DNA from: Heterobilharzia americana
Taxonomy: Eukaryota; Platyhelminthes; Trematoda; Strigeidida; Schistosomatidae
DNA: 64,000 nt
Direction of reading: 5' to 3'
Assembly (NCBI GenBank): GCA_944470555.2
Contig: OX104130.1
Span: 57,569,491 to 57,633,490 of the forward strand
Shown: in pieces, positions 1-11,710 of the stretch
How the letters are laid out: each line of letters opens with the position of its first letter
Position numbering within the stretch: position 1 is the first letter of the stretch
Notes under the pieces: generated by a model
Seen by the model: only the letters and a program-made list of their open reading frames with translations
What the model was told of the DNA's origin: nothing
The model's database searches: none
Made by a program: the position numbers and the translations under genes

Positions 1-129
1 TCTTCTAAAATCGAGTTTTTATTTTCTATCTGTCTATCAGATAATAACAGTTCATTGCTTTCATCTTCAATTTCAAGTAACCGTAAAATCTTTAAAAATT
101 CATCAACTTGTTCGCTTGGATTCTTGCAA
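1..129 (-). CDS. CFAP46: CFAP46 exon 7, cut by the window edge
   Basis: Preceded by a good pyrimidine-rich acceptor (TTTTCTTTTACAG). It opens with T completing the exon 6 codon, then reads CKNPSEQVDEFLKILRLLE and an acidic run to base 1 without a stop. The assignment to this gene rests on strand, spacing and splice phase, not on a recognised motif. Confidence 0.6.
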
Positions 130-3100
130 CTGTAAAAGAAAATACGCACAAAAAAAGAAAATTTATTGGTGCTTAAGTTGATTTCATAAAGCCACTCAGC
201 ACACTGAGGAATACTGAAGTTAATCAAAACTCATGTCTTCGGAAATAACAAGCTGTTCGCTATTTTAATCACCGCAATCTATTCAAAAGCTACTGAATTT
301 TGCAGACCATTGAATGGCTATTCCATCTCACTTTAGCAACCTAAAACAATGAGTACCTCTTATTACGATAATCTACTTGGTCGTGGCTGGCAGAAGAATC
401 CATGATGCGCGTTTCGTCCTGTTTAGAACTCGTCAGCTGGATGTATCTGCTCCCCAGTAAGTGATGTTGTTCCCCCTGAGACTTGAACCTCGCATCCATC
501 TTTTCAAACGTCAAAGTGATATCCACTAGGCCGCTGAGTCAGGATAGTCATCTCATGCACAACAGGTATTAGTTATAACTTTTTGTTGATATACTTGTAA
601 TTCTCCGTAGTTGTTTTTTGGTTAGTATGGATAAAACTGAAATTCTACACCTAATGGTAATGAATTATTGGCAACTTGATAGCCTTCGTTTAATGGTTGG
701 TTGACAGTTTCTTACCTGATGGTTAAATTATAAATATTTAATTTTGATCAGATCTTTGAATATGAGTGAATGGTTTGTTACACTAGTGTTCAGGAATCTT
801 GATATTGCTTGGATGCATACAAATCAAATGAACATTCATTGAGTTGAACCTTGACACAGTTATCGTTTGATCACAGCGTATTGACAGTATCTAGTTATGA
901 CATAGGATAACGACTTTAGTCATGTAGTTATTTGTAGTAGCTAGATATCAATGCATAATGTTATCTACTCAAATTCTAACTACAACACTTCCAAACCATA
1001 AACTCTAGATCCACTAGATAACAATTCAAAAGTCAGTATCTAAGACCTTTACAGCTCAGTGAAAAGTGCTGGCTACGGAGCTAAATCTCTAAGCAAAATG
1101 AGGATGTACACTTTATTGAAGTCTTCAAATAGGAAAATGAAACGGATTCTGTGAGCGATCTACGGACTTACCTACGTCTTGAAAACTTTAATTTCTTTGA
1201 GGTCCTGACTAAATGTGATGGTTGAAAGTGTACACCATGGAGACCTTACTTGGTGTGACTAGTGGCAGAAACTTCTTACTACTTCACCGATACCACATTT
1301 AAACTAAATCGTCTACGTGTAGTGAAAACAATTAGACGAAATGGTCACTAGTCGGTTATCGATGTATTTATTTAGTCCTTACAGGTTACCACCGATAAAA
1401 AGTCTATCGATCAAGTTTACAATGAAGTCAATAAGATGAATGAAGTGAAGTTGTGGAACTCCATAGACTTCGGTAAATGCTGAACCGTAAGGACCAAACA
1501 ACGAAATTGGTTGCGTATTGATGATCAAATCGTGGAAAAATAATCAAGTCCTACAGAGACAACGATTCGATGGAGTATAACAATGGAGAATTAAAAGTAT
1601 ACCAACCAATGGTGATAACTAATACCTGTCATACAAGAAGTGGCTGTGGTGTGTTTGAAACGATGGATATGACGTTCGAGGCTCAGTGGGAACAACATCA
1701 CTCACTGGAATGCAGGTACATTCAGCCGGCGAGTCCAAAATGGGACGAAACACCCGTCCTGGATTCCTCTGCTAGCCATATCCAAGTAAATTTCCGTAAT
1801 AACTATTTTTCTTCCCTTAACAGAGATTCATTCTTACTCCTCCCTGTTGACTCACTATTTCAGTATACGTTCCAAAGTTTGATTAAGTTCCTCACCCTAC
1901 TTCCACAATACTGAACTTACGCAACTTGAATAAAATTCGTTGACTTAGTTAAATCAAGCATCTAAATTACACTGATCTTTGTTTCATATCAGGATCTAAC
2001 TAGACGATCTTAAAGGTCACTTTGAGTACCAAACTTGAATATTAACCTGAAAACTTAACACAAGAATTAAAAGCTAGAAGGTCTTCCTGTAAGATCAAAG
2101 CGTTGAGGCATGATACAAAATATTTTTTCATTTTGTTACTTTTTCCGGGAATACTTGACCCAGAACTACATAACTAAAATACACCTTATATAATAATCCA
2201 ACAGATCCTAATCATACCATTAGTTCCAATGGAATTTTCACTCTGATGAGCCAAACGTATCTTATTAGACTGAGCTGGAAGTTGATTCACTTGACAAATT
2301 ACATCACTTTCGGATTTATTAGCATGATCCTCAATGAAATCTAATTAGTTTTAAATTTTCGATATGATTTATCCCTCTGTTTGAGTATGTTAGTTAAATC
2401 TCTACACGTAATAAGATCCAATAAGCAGGGTTTAGCTCCCTTCATTTTATTTGATAACTAATAATTCGAAATAAACTCCATTCTTATTCACTATTTGGTT
2501 GCCTTCCCTCAGTCTCCTGTTGACTTTTGTCTTTTACAATTCCACAGTAAGATTTATTTTCCAGGAGCTATCATTTAACTCTGGTCAGGCTATACTGCTT
2601 TAAATCTATTTCTTCTGGAAATGCTCTTGTACTTATGCAATACAACTTGAAGTAGAACTGTTGTGATCTGGATTTAAAATGTTTAAGCAACTAATATTTC
2701 CAATGCAGACCGAACTAAAATCTATCAATTTTCATTGTTCACTAGCTAAACATTTCATTTTGAACTCCTCTTTAGTAATTCCTTTATTTTAACACTTCCA
2801 GTCAACTACAAGGTAGACAGTATCTTGCTACTTATCGTTCTATAAATAAATAAACATTCCAACCATTTATGTTATAGAACAGAACAATAAGTTAAAAAGA
2901 ATTTGTGCTGGAAGAAATTATGCCTGTCCATAAGATAGGTTAAAGTAGTAACAGGTCTACTTTTCTCCAATTAAAAGAATTTACTGTAATAAGGAACCTG
3001 GTTGAACATGCCTTGCTCGCAGCTTTGCTAGACGACTAGCAGGTACTATTCCAAAACTAATTAAACTTTGGGCTAATGTTCCACCCATTGGTATATTTCC

Positions 3101-6100
3101 TTCCTTTGTTTGGGTTGAAAATTGCTTAACAGTTTGAGCCAGAGAAGATCCTGTTTCATTGTTACTGTATACCCCAAGCACCCAGCTAATATAACGTTCA
3201 GCACTTGCCAAGTTTGCTCCACTAGCAATCGCAAGAAGTTCAACCATCTCTTCAGGAACATGACGAGCAATACCACTAGCCAGAGTCTCCAGAAGCTGAC
3301 TGGCTTCTTTTCTGTACCCGACTTGCACGTAAGTTTCAATAAGAAGCCTAAAGGAGAGCATTACAAATAAGAAATTTATTTGATTCCATTGCAATACAGA
3401 TTACGCAAAAAGCATTTCTATAAGTTAGGAACTTTGTAATATACCTTGAAGTATATAAAAGAAGCGTTCTTCCGCATGTAGCCTAGAAGGAATGTTTCGT
3501 GTTTAGTTGCAGTAAAACTGGCATTCGCAGAAACCTCTTGAATGCTAAACGTTGGTTCTTTTTGCATCAATGAAGCAATAACCACTCTAGACTTTCATGT
3601 CCTTATTAATTACTAATTACCCGTTCTTTAATAATAATGTTGGCGTTCGCATTTATAAAATCTTTAGTACGATAGAAGTGACTTGGTCAGCTCTCCAAAA
3701 TCAATATATGAAAAGTTTCTTCACTTCCGTTTGCATTATCTTTCACGTTAGAAGTTTGTGGGAATTATTTAAAAAGGTAGAGATATCTAGTTGGTAATCT
3801 GGGTGAGAAATGAAAGAATAATCATGTTTGAAATACATAATAAGATACATTTCAGGGCTGACAGAACACTGGTCGCCTCTTAGGTGAGTTATGTACAAAC
3901 TATCAACATTGGGTGCACATAATTATATCGTTACTACCTGCAGCCGGTAGTGATGCCAGTTAAGTATGCAGAAAAAAGCATTATCATTCTGTCATTCTTA
4001 GATGATAATGAAGAAATATAAACGGCCAAGAAATCACTTCAGTTACATACTATTATAATCTGCAATCCCTTGCATCTAAAGTAAATGAAAAGTAAAACCC
4101 GATTAGGAATCAGTGGTTATAAAAATCTGAGCAGTTGTCAAATGATATTTATGATTAGAAAAGCTGCATTTTTCTACGACTGGATGACTCGCATAGCAAA
4201 GTAGAGTAAACACTAAATTGACAGATTGTCAACTGACCACTCTTTTTCGGTGACCTTTGATTACTTTGTACTTAGTGGACTGACAATTTTCCACAAAACC
4301 TAAGAACTATGACAGGCTAAACAGGGAAGATCAACACTATAATCGTGGTAACCATGCTTAATTTTAGTTATGAATTGCGTACTAATACAAATAAAGAGTA
4401 CACCACATGAAACATACAAATACTTTGCAGCTGAAAACTTCTTGTCAATGATTCGATACTGATACTAGGGAAGAAATTATTATATAACGATCATATGTAT
4501 TTTAAAGCCGATATTTGTGTTTGTCACTATCTTTCATTTACACACTACATCTGAACAAAGTGAAGTGGTCATTTTATCAGGCTGATTCAATCAAAACATA
4601 GCCAAACATACTTTTTTAGTTGACTTCCTGAATCTTTACTAATGCCATCTTTTTTCTCGCTTATCCTTTTCCGCCTGCTTGCTTCCAACTTCATGTTCTA
4701 CTCCCTCATCTGATTTTTGCTTTGACTTCCCATTATCCGCGACTGTTCTCATTCATCCTCACCATAGCTATTTACAATTGAAGGTTTAAATTAACCAATG
4801 TTAAGGATATTGCTCCGATTATCACCGTCTGAGTTATCGCAGATCATCAATCTCATTCTGCTCCTCTTACACTTTCTTGAGTTCTACATTGATAGTCAAT
4901 CAGAGCCTCTTGTGTTTGTATTGTCAGCAGATATTCCGCTTTTTTAGTAGATTCAGCTACTTCGTACTATTACAAAGTTAAGGAGCTTAAAGTGAGGTTT
5001 TTTAGATCCGACAAACAAGTTGTGTAGAGCGGCTTATACGCTGTACGAGGGTACTATATACTGAAACAGCTAGGAAAAACTGGCTGAAAGCAGGTCTGTA
5101 GACAGAAAACAGAAAAAAAGCATGTCTGTAGTATCTTCCAAAATTCTCAGCCCAACGACCCAAATTTGCATAAACACCTCAATGGTTATTAAAGTGGTCG
5201 CTAAGCCTTTAACTTACCATGATTCGAATAGTGGAGGTTAGTACGACTATGGCTTATTCCCCAAGCCTTGCACAATGTATTTTGCTGGCTAGTTACACAT
5301 TTATGTTAGAGGCCACAACGTTCGATCTTATTTTCGCGGCTTCCGACATATTTTCAATACTTCAAATCGGTGATCAAGAACTGTCAACCAACCAGAAACA
5401 TCCATGTGGATAAGTGTTTTTCAATGGTTTGCAATTTTGTCCTTTGACTATTACATACTGACGTCAGACGGCTAGTTAATACCTCAAATAAGAATCTATC
5501 CAATTCTTTGTGTAGGAATGTTGCAACTTACAAATCATGGTCTTTGTCACAATTTCTTTTCAAGTGGTCGATATGATATCGAAACTCACTCACCAAGCAC
5601 GTTAACGTGCATGAAGTAGGCAATGAGTCACAACTATTGTATGTGGATTGAGGATATTATCTGGATGTCTCGACCTCGTTAAGTGAAGCGAAACTATAAC
5701 TCATGACCTACTGGGTGAACTTCAACTACCTAAACTAATGACCCACATCTCTAAAAGGGTAAGTATGGATATAATCTACTTCACCTCTACTCCATAATTT
5801 CTATATACCTGGTAATAACCTGTTTGTACCTGTAAAGGTACACGTGTTCCTTGAAAGAATAGTTAAATATGTCGTACCTCCACAATCAACTGCATAATCA
5901 ATCGCCTAGTGGCCTAATTAACTTGGGTTATATGAGTCTCATAAATCGTCAAGGTTGTCGAGATATAATAAAATACTTACATTCCAAAACGTACGATCCA
6001 GAAATATTGTTTGTTATGAGTATCCAAAAGCATCTTAAGCTTCTGTTTCAAGAACGAAACAAGATCACTTTTCTTAGATGAATTTAATTTCGTCCGAACG

Positions 6101-6621
6101 AATTTATATAACAGTATCAACAAGTTCTTAACTATGTAATCATGATCGCTTTCGATAGCCTCGTATACTGACCGTTCAATGTGGCTCATGGCCAAACTTA
6201 TTCTGCCCTAAAGAAACCAGTTAAATTAATGTCAAAAGCTACCATGGAAAAGTCCCCTTCCTGAAAACATATTTCAGCAAAAAGTAATGAAATCAGATCG
6301 CGGAATTCACTATTACTTCCAAAAGTACTCTCATAAATATTTATCACAGAAGAAACGATTTCACTGAGGTTAGCCTTGACAAAATGTTATGGGATTTGAA
6401 ATTATTTAAAATTTACTACCTCAGCAGATAACACAGCTAGCTGAAGTATTTCCTGGCTTGTATATACAAAGTTCCTTCCAGGCTTCCAGGACTTTGATGC
6501 TGATATCAACAAACCATAAGCACTTTCAATATGTTTTGCTTTAAAATATTTCAGATAGATAAAGCTTACCATCTCTGTCTTCAGCATAACGCTCTAAACA
6601 ATCTTGTAAATTTTCACTCAT
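1..6621 (-). CDS. CFAP46: CFAP46 (TTC40) homologue, 5' part of gene, runs off left edge
   Basis: Gene-level entry for seven exons (listed separately). In the family, CFAP46 is a long TPR/solenoid protein of the C1d projection of the axonemal central apparatus, needed for motility of 9+2 cilia and flagella. The spliced protein starts MSENLQDCLERYAEDRD. Remembered similarity to the vertebrate protein covers three places: 'ESAYGLLISAS' plus 'LAVLSAE' near residues 22-57, 'NASFIYFK' (vertebrate NASVLYWQ-like), and 'LLIETYVQVGYRKEASQLLE' (LLECYLQAGRKEEAAR-like). Splice phases agree at every junction except exon 5 to exon 6. About 480 of an expected 2000 or more residues are present. The family name is inferred from memory; the alpha-solenoid character and exon chain are seen directly. 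Flagellated sperm and flame cells are obvious sites of use. Confidence 0.72.
386..600 (-). repeat. Hammerhead SINE, family A copy 1 (in a CFAP46 intron)
   Basis: A tRNA-like 5' part (CCTAGTGGAT box A-like, GGTTCAAGTCTC box B-like on the minus strand) is followed by GGGAACAACATCACT and a hammerhead-like 3' part at about 388-452. The core has CTGACGAG (436-429) and GAAA (415-412), with ATC at the cleavage position. It matches the Schistosoma Sm-alpha type. Stem II carries mismatches, so activity is uncertain. Confidence 0.75.
603..1560. other. Intronic sequence, nothing recognised
   Basis: AT-rich DNA inside the inferred CFAP46 intron between exons 6 and 7. I see no exon-like open frame, RNA gene or recognisable repeat. 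Confidence 0.4.
1615..1800 (+). repeat. Hammerhead SINE, family A copy 2 (degenerate core)
   Basis: Carries the family A signature GGGAACAACATCACTCACTGG, then a hammerhead-like segment at 1712-1772. The core CTGATGAG has become CCGGCGAG, which changes an invariant position, while GGGACGAAAC and CCGTCC are retained. Part of the tRNA-like head is missing. Probably catalytically dead. Confidence 0.75.
1805..2900. other. Intronic sequence, nothing recognised
   Basis: AT-rich, within the inferred CFAP46 intron. A CTGATGAG near 2246 lacks a partner GAAA and is not a hammerhead. Confidence 0.4.
2985..3347 (-). CDS. CFAP46: CFAP46 exon 6
   Basis: 363-nt exon after a CTCCTTTAG acceptor. It encodes LLIETYVQVGYRKEASQLLE, then a helical stretch ending in SRLAKLRARHVQPGSLL. 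It ends at TTACA|GTAAAT in phase 2; reading through would meet a stop at once. Phase 2 fits exon 7. The tandem helices resemble TPR-like repeats. Confidence 0.72.
3445..3586 (-). CDS. CFAP46: CFAP46 exon 5
   Basis: 142-nt exon opening with one base that completes the exon 4 codon. It encodes VVIASLMQKEPTFSIQEV and later KHETFLLGYMRKNASFIYFK, which I match to the conserved 'YNASVLYW' segment of the family. It ends at TTCAAG|GTATAT in phase 0, which does not fit the phase of exon 6 (see findings). Confidence 0.68.
3587..5980 (-). other. CFAP46 intron 4, 2.4 kb
   Basis: Bounded by GTAAGT at 5980-5975 and a TCTAG acceptor at 3587. Splice phases agree across it, so no further exon is needed. It contains a perfect 14-base palindrome (GCACGTTAACGTGC, 5597-5610) and otherwise nothing recognised. 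Confidence 0.5.
5981..6207 (-). CDS. CFAP46: CFAP46 exon 4
   Basis: 227-nt exon, GRISLAMSHIERSVYEAIES onward to WIVRFG, after a TTTCTTTAG acceptor and ending in phase 2 at GGAAT|GTAAGT. The residues are helical and basic. The single base at the start of exon 5 completes the split codon, supporting a direct 2.4 kb intron (3587-5980). Confidence 0.68.
6243..6374 (-). CDS. CFAP46: CFAP46 exon 3
   Basis: 132-nt phase-0 exon encoding ANLSEIVSSVINIYES through EICFQEGDFSM (44 residues, helical). The acceptor is TTTTGTCAAG|GCTAAC. The alternative AG four codons further in would open with a stop codon, so it is rejected. The next intron (6208-6242) is 35 nt. Confidence 0.72.
6420..6538 (-). CDS. CFAP46: CFAP46 exon 2
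   Basis: Exon between an ATTTTAAAG acceptor and a GCTGAG|GTAGTA donor. It encodes residues 18-57, including KHIESAYGLLISASKSW and EILQLAVLSAE. With exon 1 it totals 171 nt, exactly 57 codons. The following intron (6375-6419) is 45 nt. Confidence 0.72.
6570..6621 (-). CDS. CFAP46: CFAP46 exon 1 (start codon)
   Basis: ATG at 6621-6619 opens 17 codons plus one base and ends at a GATG|GTAAGC donor. It is followed by a 31-nt intron (6539-6569). The start was chosen because it is the first ATG in frame with exon 2 and the resulting N-terminus matches the expected length of the family before its first helix pair. Confidence 0.7.
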
Positions 6622-7440
6622 TTTCAACACACACCAGCGGCCGTCGTAGCAGCAAAAGAGATTTCTAAGTATTTAAACAATACGCATGTAGTACAACTGG
6701 AAACATCTTCAAATGATCTTCTCTCCAAAAGAGATCTCACAAAGCGTGAACGCCTTAGCTAGCTACGTCTATCGCTCTCTAAATCTTCTAAATCGTTGAA
6801 AATTTGTCATCTCTGGTATTGCATTTGCCATTCCGTCCAATATCCAATATCTGTTTGACAAATTTATGTAAATTAGTTAGTTTCTTTGTGATCGCCTTCA
6901 GGTCTTGGGGAACGGTTCCAGGTTTTGGCTGGATTTTAACGCAGTAGAACCATTCGCTTGTTTGTTGTAGCTATAGTATACCAAACAGGTGGTCAGGTGT
7001 TGGTTAGTTTACCTTGAACTGGTGTGCAGTTGGGTTCTACAAACGTCAAGTTACCATAGAGTTGTTGAGGCTGATCATAAGAGTGGGCTAATGTCGGTGA
7101 AAATTTAACCTAGGGAGACCAGTATGTGAGTAAAATCAAAGGAAAATAGGAGTGACTTCATACATCCAACTAAGAAGAGATGGGTGCAAAGATATGCAGT
7201 ACTTAGGTGAGTGAGGTTAAATCAAAGCGATTAAAAAGGGATGGAAATGCCTTCGATGATTAAAGTAGGAAGGGAATCGGCATAGAGGCAGCAGTGTTGG
7301 AATGGTGTGATAGCAGTTGATTCCCTTGGTCCAGTCCGTATTCCGGCTATATAAGGTAAGCTGTGGGTAACTGTCTAGTCTTTTCTCAAAGCTATCGACA
7401 GTTGGTGGCGCTTCCTAATGTCCACAGGCACACACGAGGT
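6622..7440. other. Region upstream of CFAP46; probable promoter side
   Basis: First 800 bases upstream of the CFAP46 start codon. No clear TATA box or other element can be placed with confidence, and no coding signal is visible. Confidence 0.3.
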
Positions 7441-9640
7441 TTAAACTTTTGATAATAAATTCTCTTTGGGCTTCCACAAGGATCACCATAACGGCCACTC
7501 AGTAGTATCCCTCTCTTCTCGTAGCCAGGGTGAGGAAATGTGGTTGTCTACGCACCAAGCGTAGTACAGTATTTTTCCGAGGCAGCTCCCGGGTAATTAG
7601 GAAAGGCATCCAGCTACTCCATCACCATTAAACCTCGGTCCCTCTCTGTGTGATATGGGAAAGATGTGAACCAAGGGGAGGTATAACGCTTTCTGCGGAC
7701 CAGAAGCGCGGAAAAACATGGACCGGTATTTGTCCAGGTTAAATGCCGATTTGCTGTTTCTCACCCACTTCTCGAATGTCTCGACGTAGTCATGTAGTGC
7801 ATTTGACCTCGCTTCGCACGCTGACGTCGTCAGCTCAAATGGGAACCAGAAGCTGCGAGTCACTCACGATCGGCAGGTGCAACAACGCCTTAAAACCGCT
7901 CCCTGTGGAATACGGAACAAAGAAGTTTCTCACGCTGAACAGTCCCCGCCGACTTTCGCGCAGGACGCCCAACTGTCTAGGTTGTTCAACAGCCAAAAAC
8001 TCATCTTACCGAGGAAAAAACCCTCTCTTCTCCGCATTAGGATGATGCATAGGACTGGGCCAGAAGCCTTGGTGACATCCAGAAAGATCTCGTGTGCCTT
8101 AACGCTGAGGTTCCAGCGACGTGTCCTGTGGTCGTGGTCTGCCAGGAGGCTGTAGACACCGGACCTATCCCTTTGGGAGCCATGTCGAGCCTCACTGAGT
8201 GCTTGCTTTGTGTCCAGGTGTTCCCAGATGTGATCTCCGAAGCCTTCCAAAATCTTGGACATTACTAGCAGCACTGCTATGGGCTTGTGAAAGCTCGGGT
8301 TCCGCCTGACTCTATCTTTGAAGACAGGGGAGAGGATGTGGAGTTTTCACCCCAGTGGGAGCCTTTGTTCACTTAAGGAGTTCTGAAAAATGTTTCAGGA
8401 TGGGCCATTTGGGGTTCTCTCGTGTTGTTTCAACACAGGTGGAGAATGTCATCGTGCCCTGGGGATTTCTATGCACTTAGCCCTGGTAGCCTGTCAAGAA
8501 CAACAGCACGAATTATATGGGTTTTGCGTGACACCGCTGCGCCGGATAACATTGGTGGCTGCCCAGGTATGCGAGCACAAGTGCTTGTGCGGTAGGGTAT
8601 TGAGCTATGTTTGAGGTGGTGCTTAATATTTCCGCGACCTCCTGTACCGAGAGGTTTTCCCCGCTTTGGTGTCTAATGATGCATGCCCCTTGACTTGTGA
8701 ATTTTCCCCTCGACATGACTCAGGAGAGGCTTTTGCGGTGTAACTCAAGCTTCTGGACTTGGATGAACTCCTGTCTCCCTGCATCATGACGTTGCATCGG
8801 TTACGCTGGGCTGTATCTGCGTTATGGCTTGGCTCTTCTCTAGATAACGTGCATTTTGTCGCGTTTCCCCCTGGCTTTGAGGAGGTGCTCGGTGACTGTC
8901 TTTAGTCATGTGGTCCACTGTTTAGGCGTCTTTACCACCAAGAGGAAGTTTTCAAAGATCGCTACCCCAAAGATGTCTCTTACTAGTGCCCATCAACCTA
9001 TTGGGAATTCCAATCTATTGGCCATGGAGCTGTCCGCAGGGGCTGATTCATGCATTGGCTGTTTATCCAGCTGCAACGAAGACAAGGGGGAAATCCGTCC
9101 CACGACAGCTGTTCACTGATCAGCAGATAGAACACTGTCATGGCGTGGTCACTGCTTACAAGAAGCGTTTGAGCCAGAATGCTTTTAATGAATAAATGGT
9201 CACTGGTCAGCAGATAATCCAGCTTGGATGGCTTGCCGTCTAACCCCCAAGAAGTATCGTCATCAAACGTTTCTTACAGTCCAGCCACTTGGAAGGCATT
9301 TGGCGGGTTGCGATCGAGGCTCTGCTTAGGAGTTGTGTTGCCCTGCTCCAGACCGAAATTCAAGGCGTTGAAGTCAGCAGCTATCAAGACCCGATTATAC
9401 CCGATAATTCAAATTTTTGTAAAAGACGGAAGCTGGGGGTCGCAGCTCTATCATTCTGCCCTTGAGTCCTCTCAAGTTGCTATAAAGGCACCCGGAAATG
9501 CTGCTGCCGATGCAATAACCTTCGTGGTGGCCCTTATTAATGGTTGGGTATCTGTTTTGCCAACGTGCTCAAACACAGTTACTTCTTCGCGGCCATCGCT
9601 AAGTCTTTGGTGGGTCCATTTGTAAGAGATCCATCTGCTG
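7440..9640 (-). mobile_element. Degenerate CR1/Jockey-like non-LTR retrotransposon
   Basis: Reading the minus strand from 9640 down, an endonuclease-like stretch appears first (GCLYSNLRGLKGRMIELRP near 9500, then AADFNALNFGLEQGN near 9340, the GDFNA-type motif). Next comes a reverse-transcriptase stretch at 8274-7930 (SKILEGFGDHIWEHLD, then DVTKASGPVL) and a C-terminal stretch at 7863-7600. Frameshifts and stops occur throughout, so this is a dead copy. The GC content is higher than in its surroundings. The clade is a guess from motif style. Confidence 0.6.
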
Positions 9641-10870
9641 GCCTTTTGTGGCTGCTAGCTTTCATGCACTGGTTGAATTTGTCGAGAAATCACACCTCCC
9701 TGTGAATTCAACTAACGTCAAACCACCAACTGTGTTTATCAGAGCCACGGTAGGTGAACGGGTGGTCCCATCGTATGGGAATCCACTTAGAGGGTATAAC
9801 CTCATCTTATTTGTTCTGACAAACAAAGTCAAAGTAGTAACTCCTCGACACTTTCTCTTAATATTAAGAGCCCTGAATGTGATGTACTTCGAGCCTGCAG
9901 TGCGATTTCTGTGGTACCGTTTACAGCTAGAACCAAGCAAAACCCTTCCCGGAACATGATGTTAGGCCATGGATGCTACATAGATTCGTATTAAAAGCAG
10001 ACCGCCAGTCGGGGAGCATGCGATATAAAATGCCCGAATAGGGCGAACTTCACTGGAATGAAAGTCACAAAATCCTCAAAACCGGATGACTTTAGCTTCC
10101 CGGAGTGGAGAAAATGGATGGAAGTTCTATGTGCTTCACCTTGTTAACTTTTGAAGCTCTCCCCAGATGAACATCAACAGGTGTCGAAGAGCGAACGTAG
10201 CATGAACTCTGTCAGATTCAGAGGGATCGACGGAAAAAATCCTACACTTTCACCAACCTGCCCTACTTCATGGACAGTTGGCCTTAATCACCTACCACTG
10301 CAGATGCACGTGCTGGTTTTCAGACACTACTATTTTTGTGGGAAAGTTCAACAAATCAAAGTAAAACAAATTCAGTTGCTCCGAATGGACAGCGGAATCA
10401 AAAGGGCGAAATCAAGCTACGGTCAAGAAAGCTGACATCATGCACATCTCGGTGACCATTAGTGGAATTCAAGACGAACTTTTCGTCTTGCTTGGGGGCC
10501 GTCTGCTAGGGGTAGTTTGTAATGACCGTTCTGGAAAGTATTTCCAAATAATCAAAAGTTTGGGCCTCAACGAGCTTCAATATCGATGTTGACCTTCACA
10601 TTTTTAACAAAAGGCATATGGTCAGGCGCTCATGAGATTTTAGCCCGTTGCCGCATCATTTTGCGTTGCTCATGCACGATCTGGTAGCTTTTTAGTCGAA
10701 TCACATTGGTATTTTGGTACGGCTTATAAAATGCACCTATGCTACCTAGCTACGCCATAGTTTTCGTTCCCGGTCTAACATTCGTGGATAGTTTGAAAGC
10801 AAGAAGAAACAAAACGATAAAAACATGAAATCCGGAATATGTAGGCACACATCCAAAACAGAAAGCCCAG
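9640..10870. other. Probable retroelement debris, not resolved
   Basis: Base composition resembles the flanking retroelements rather than host intergenic DNA. I cannot assign a protein domain. It may be the 5' end of the minus-strand element at 7.4-9.6 kb. Confidence 0.3.
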
Positions 10871-11710
10871 AGATTTATTTGAAATGAGGACAGGAGTAGT
10901 GAAAGGTTTCTAACTGTCACTGATGATCTTCCGATTGTGGTCGACGGGAACAGATCATCCAGCAAACAGTGGGGTGCTAGAGGATGGGCATGTGCTGGAT
11001 GGGTGAGAGGACCGTAGAAGATTTGCATTTCACCGATGATGGTCTGTGTCCAATGTCGCACAAACTCAAAGATCTACAGGCGCGAACCAATAAGTTGACT
11101 GGAGAGACAGCGAAGACGGGACTTCCTTCAGGGGATCGCGGAGAAGACATGTGCGATGAAGATACCGAACCAAAATCAAGAACAGCAACAAGCACCAACC
11201 ACCACCTACGGGAGAAATTTAGAGAAAGTAGCCCCTTTCGCCTACCCAGACAACATTGTTTAGACCACAGGCGGTGGCACGGATAGGAATGTCAAAGCCG
11301 GGATCGAGAAGAGAAGACAGGCGTTCATTAACCTGGAACCGGTATGGAGGCCTACTGCACTCGGGATGAAGCGTGAACAAGCTCCAGATTTTCATTACTA
11401 GTGTCAGCAACAAGGCACCCACTCTGGTGACGAACTGATCAAGAAGCAATCTCCCAGCAAATACCCAGATGAACAAAATGGAGATCGATAGGACATAGAC
11501 TGAGAAGACCATTAGGGGACATCACGCGCCAGGCCAGGCTCTCGAGTGGAACCCCCGTGGGAGACGATGAGTTGAGCGTCCGTGGCGAGGGCAACATGGG
11601 GAAGATGATGTGAGAAGAGATGAAAGCTTGTGGGCAGTCGTGGAGCCAGGTTGAATAGGAGAAGTGCTAATGAAGCCCAACGTTCCGCTGAGAACCCAAA
11701 GCACAAATAA
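10870..11710 (+). mobile_element. RTE-like retrotransposon, 5'-truncated 3' fragment
   Basis: Contains the later palm region of an RTE-like reverse transcriptase: TVEDLHFTDDGLCPMSHKL (the catalytic xADD box is degraded to TDD), followed by DLQARTNKLTGETAKTGL. The C-terminal tail near 11460-11700 matches the 3' end of the copy at 57.5-59.7 kb (RRLIGDITRQ-like, GMKACG-like). It is the same family as the 33.0-35.3 kb copy, which holds the opposite half. Non-functional. Confidence 0.75.

Noticed and set aside
2241..2290. CTGATGAG in AT-rich DNA as another hammerhead
   Set aside because: No GAAA, stem II or cleavage triplet at suitable spacing.
9224..9625. 133-codon plus-strand open frame
   Set aside because: It is the antisense shadow of the endonuclease region of the minus-strand retroelement.
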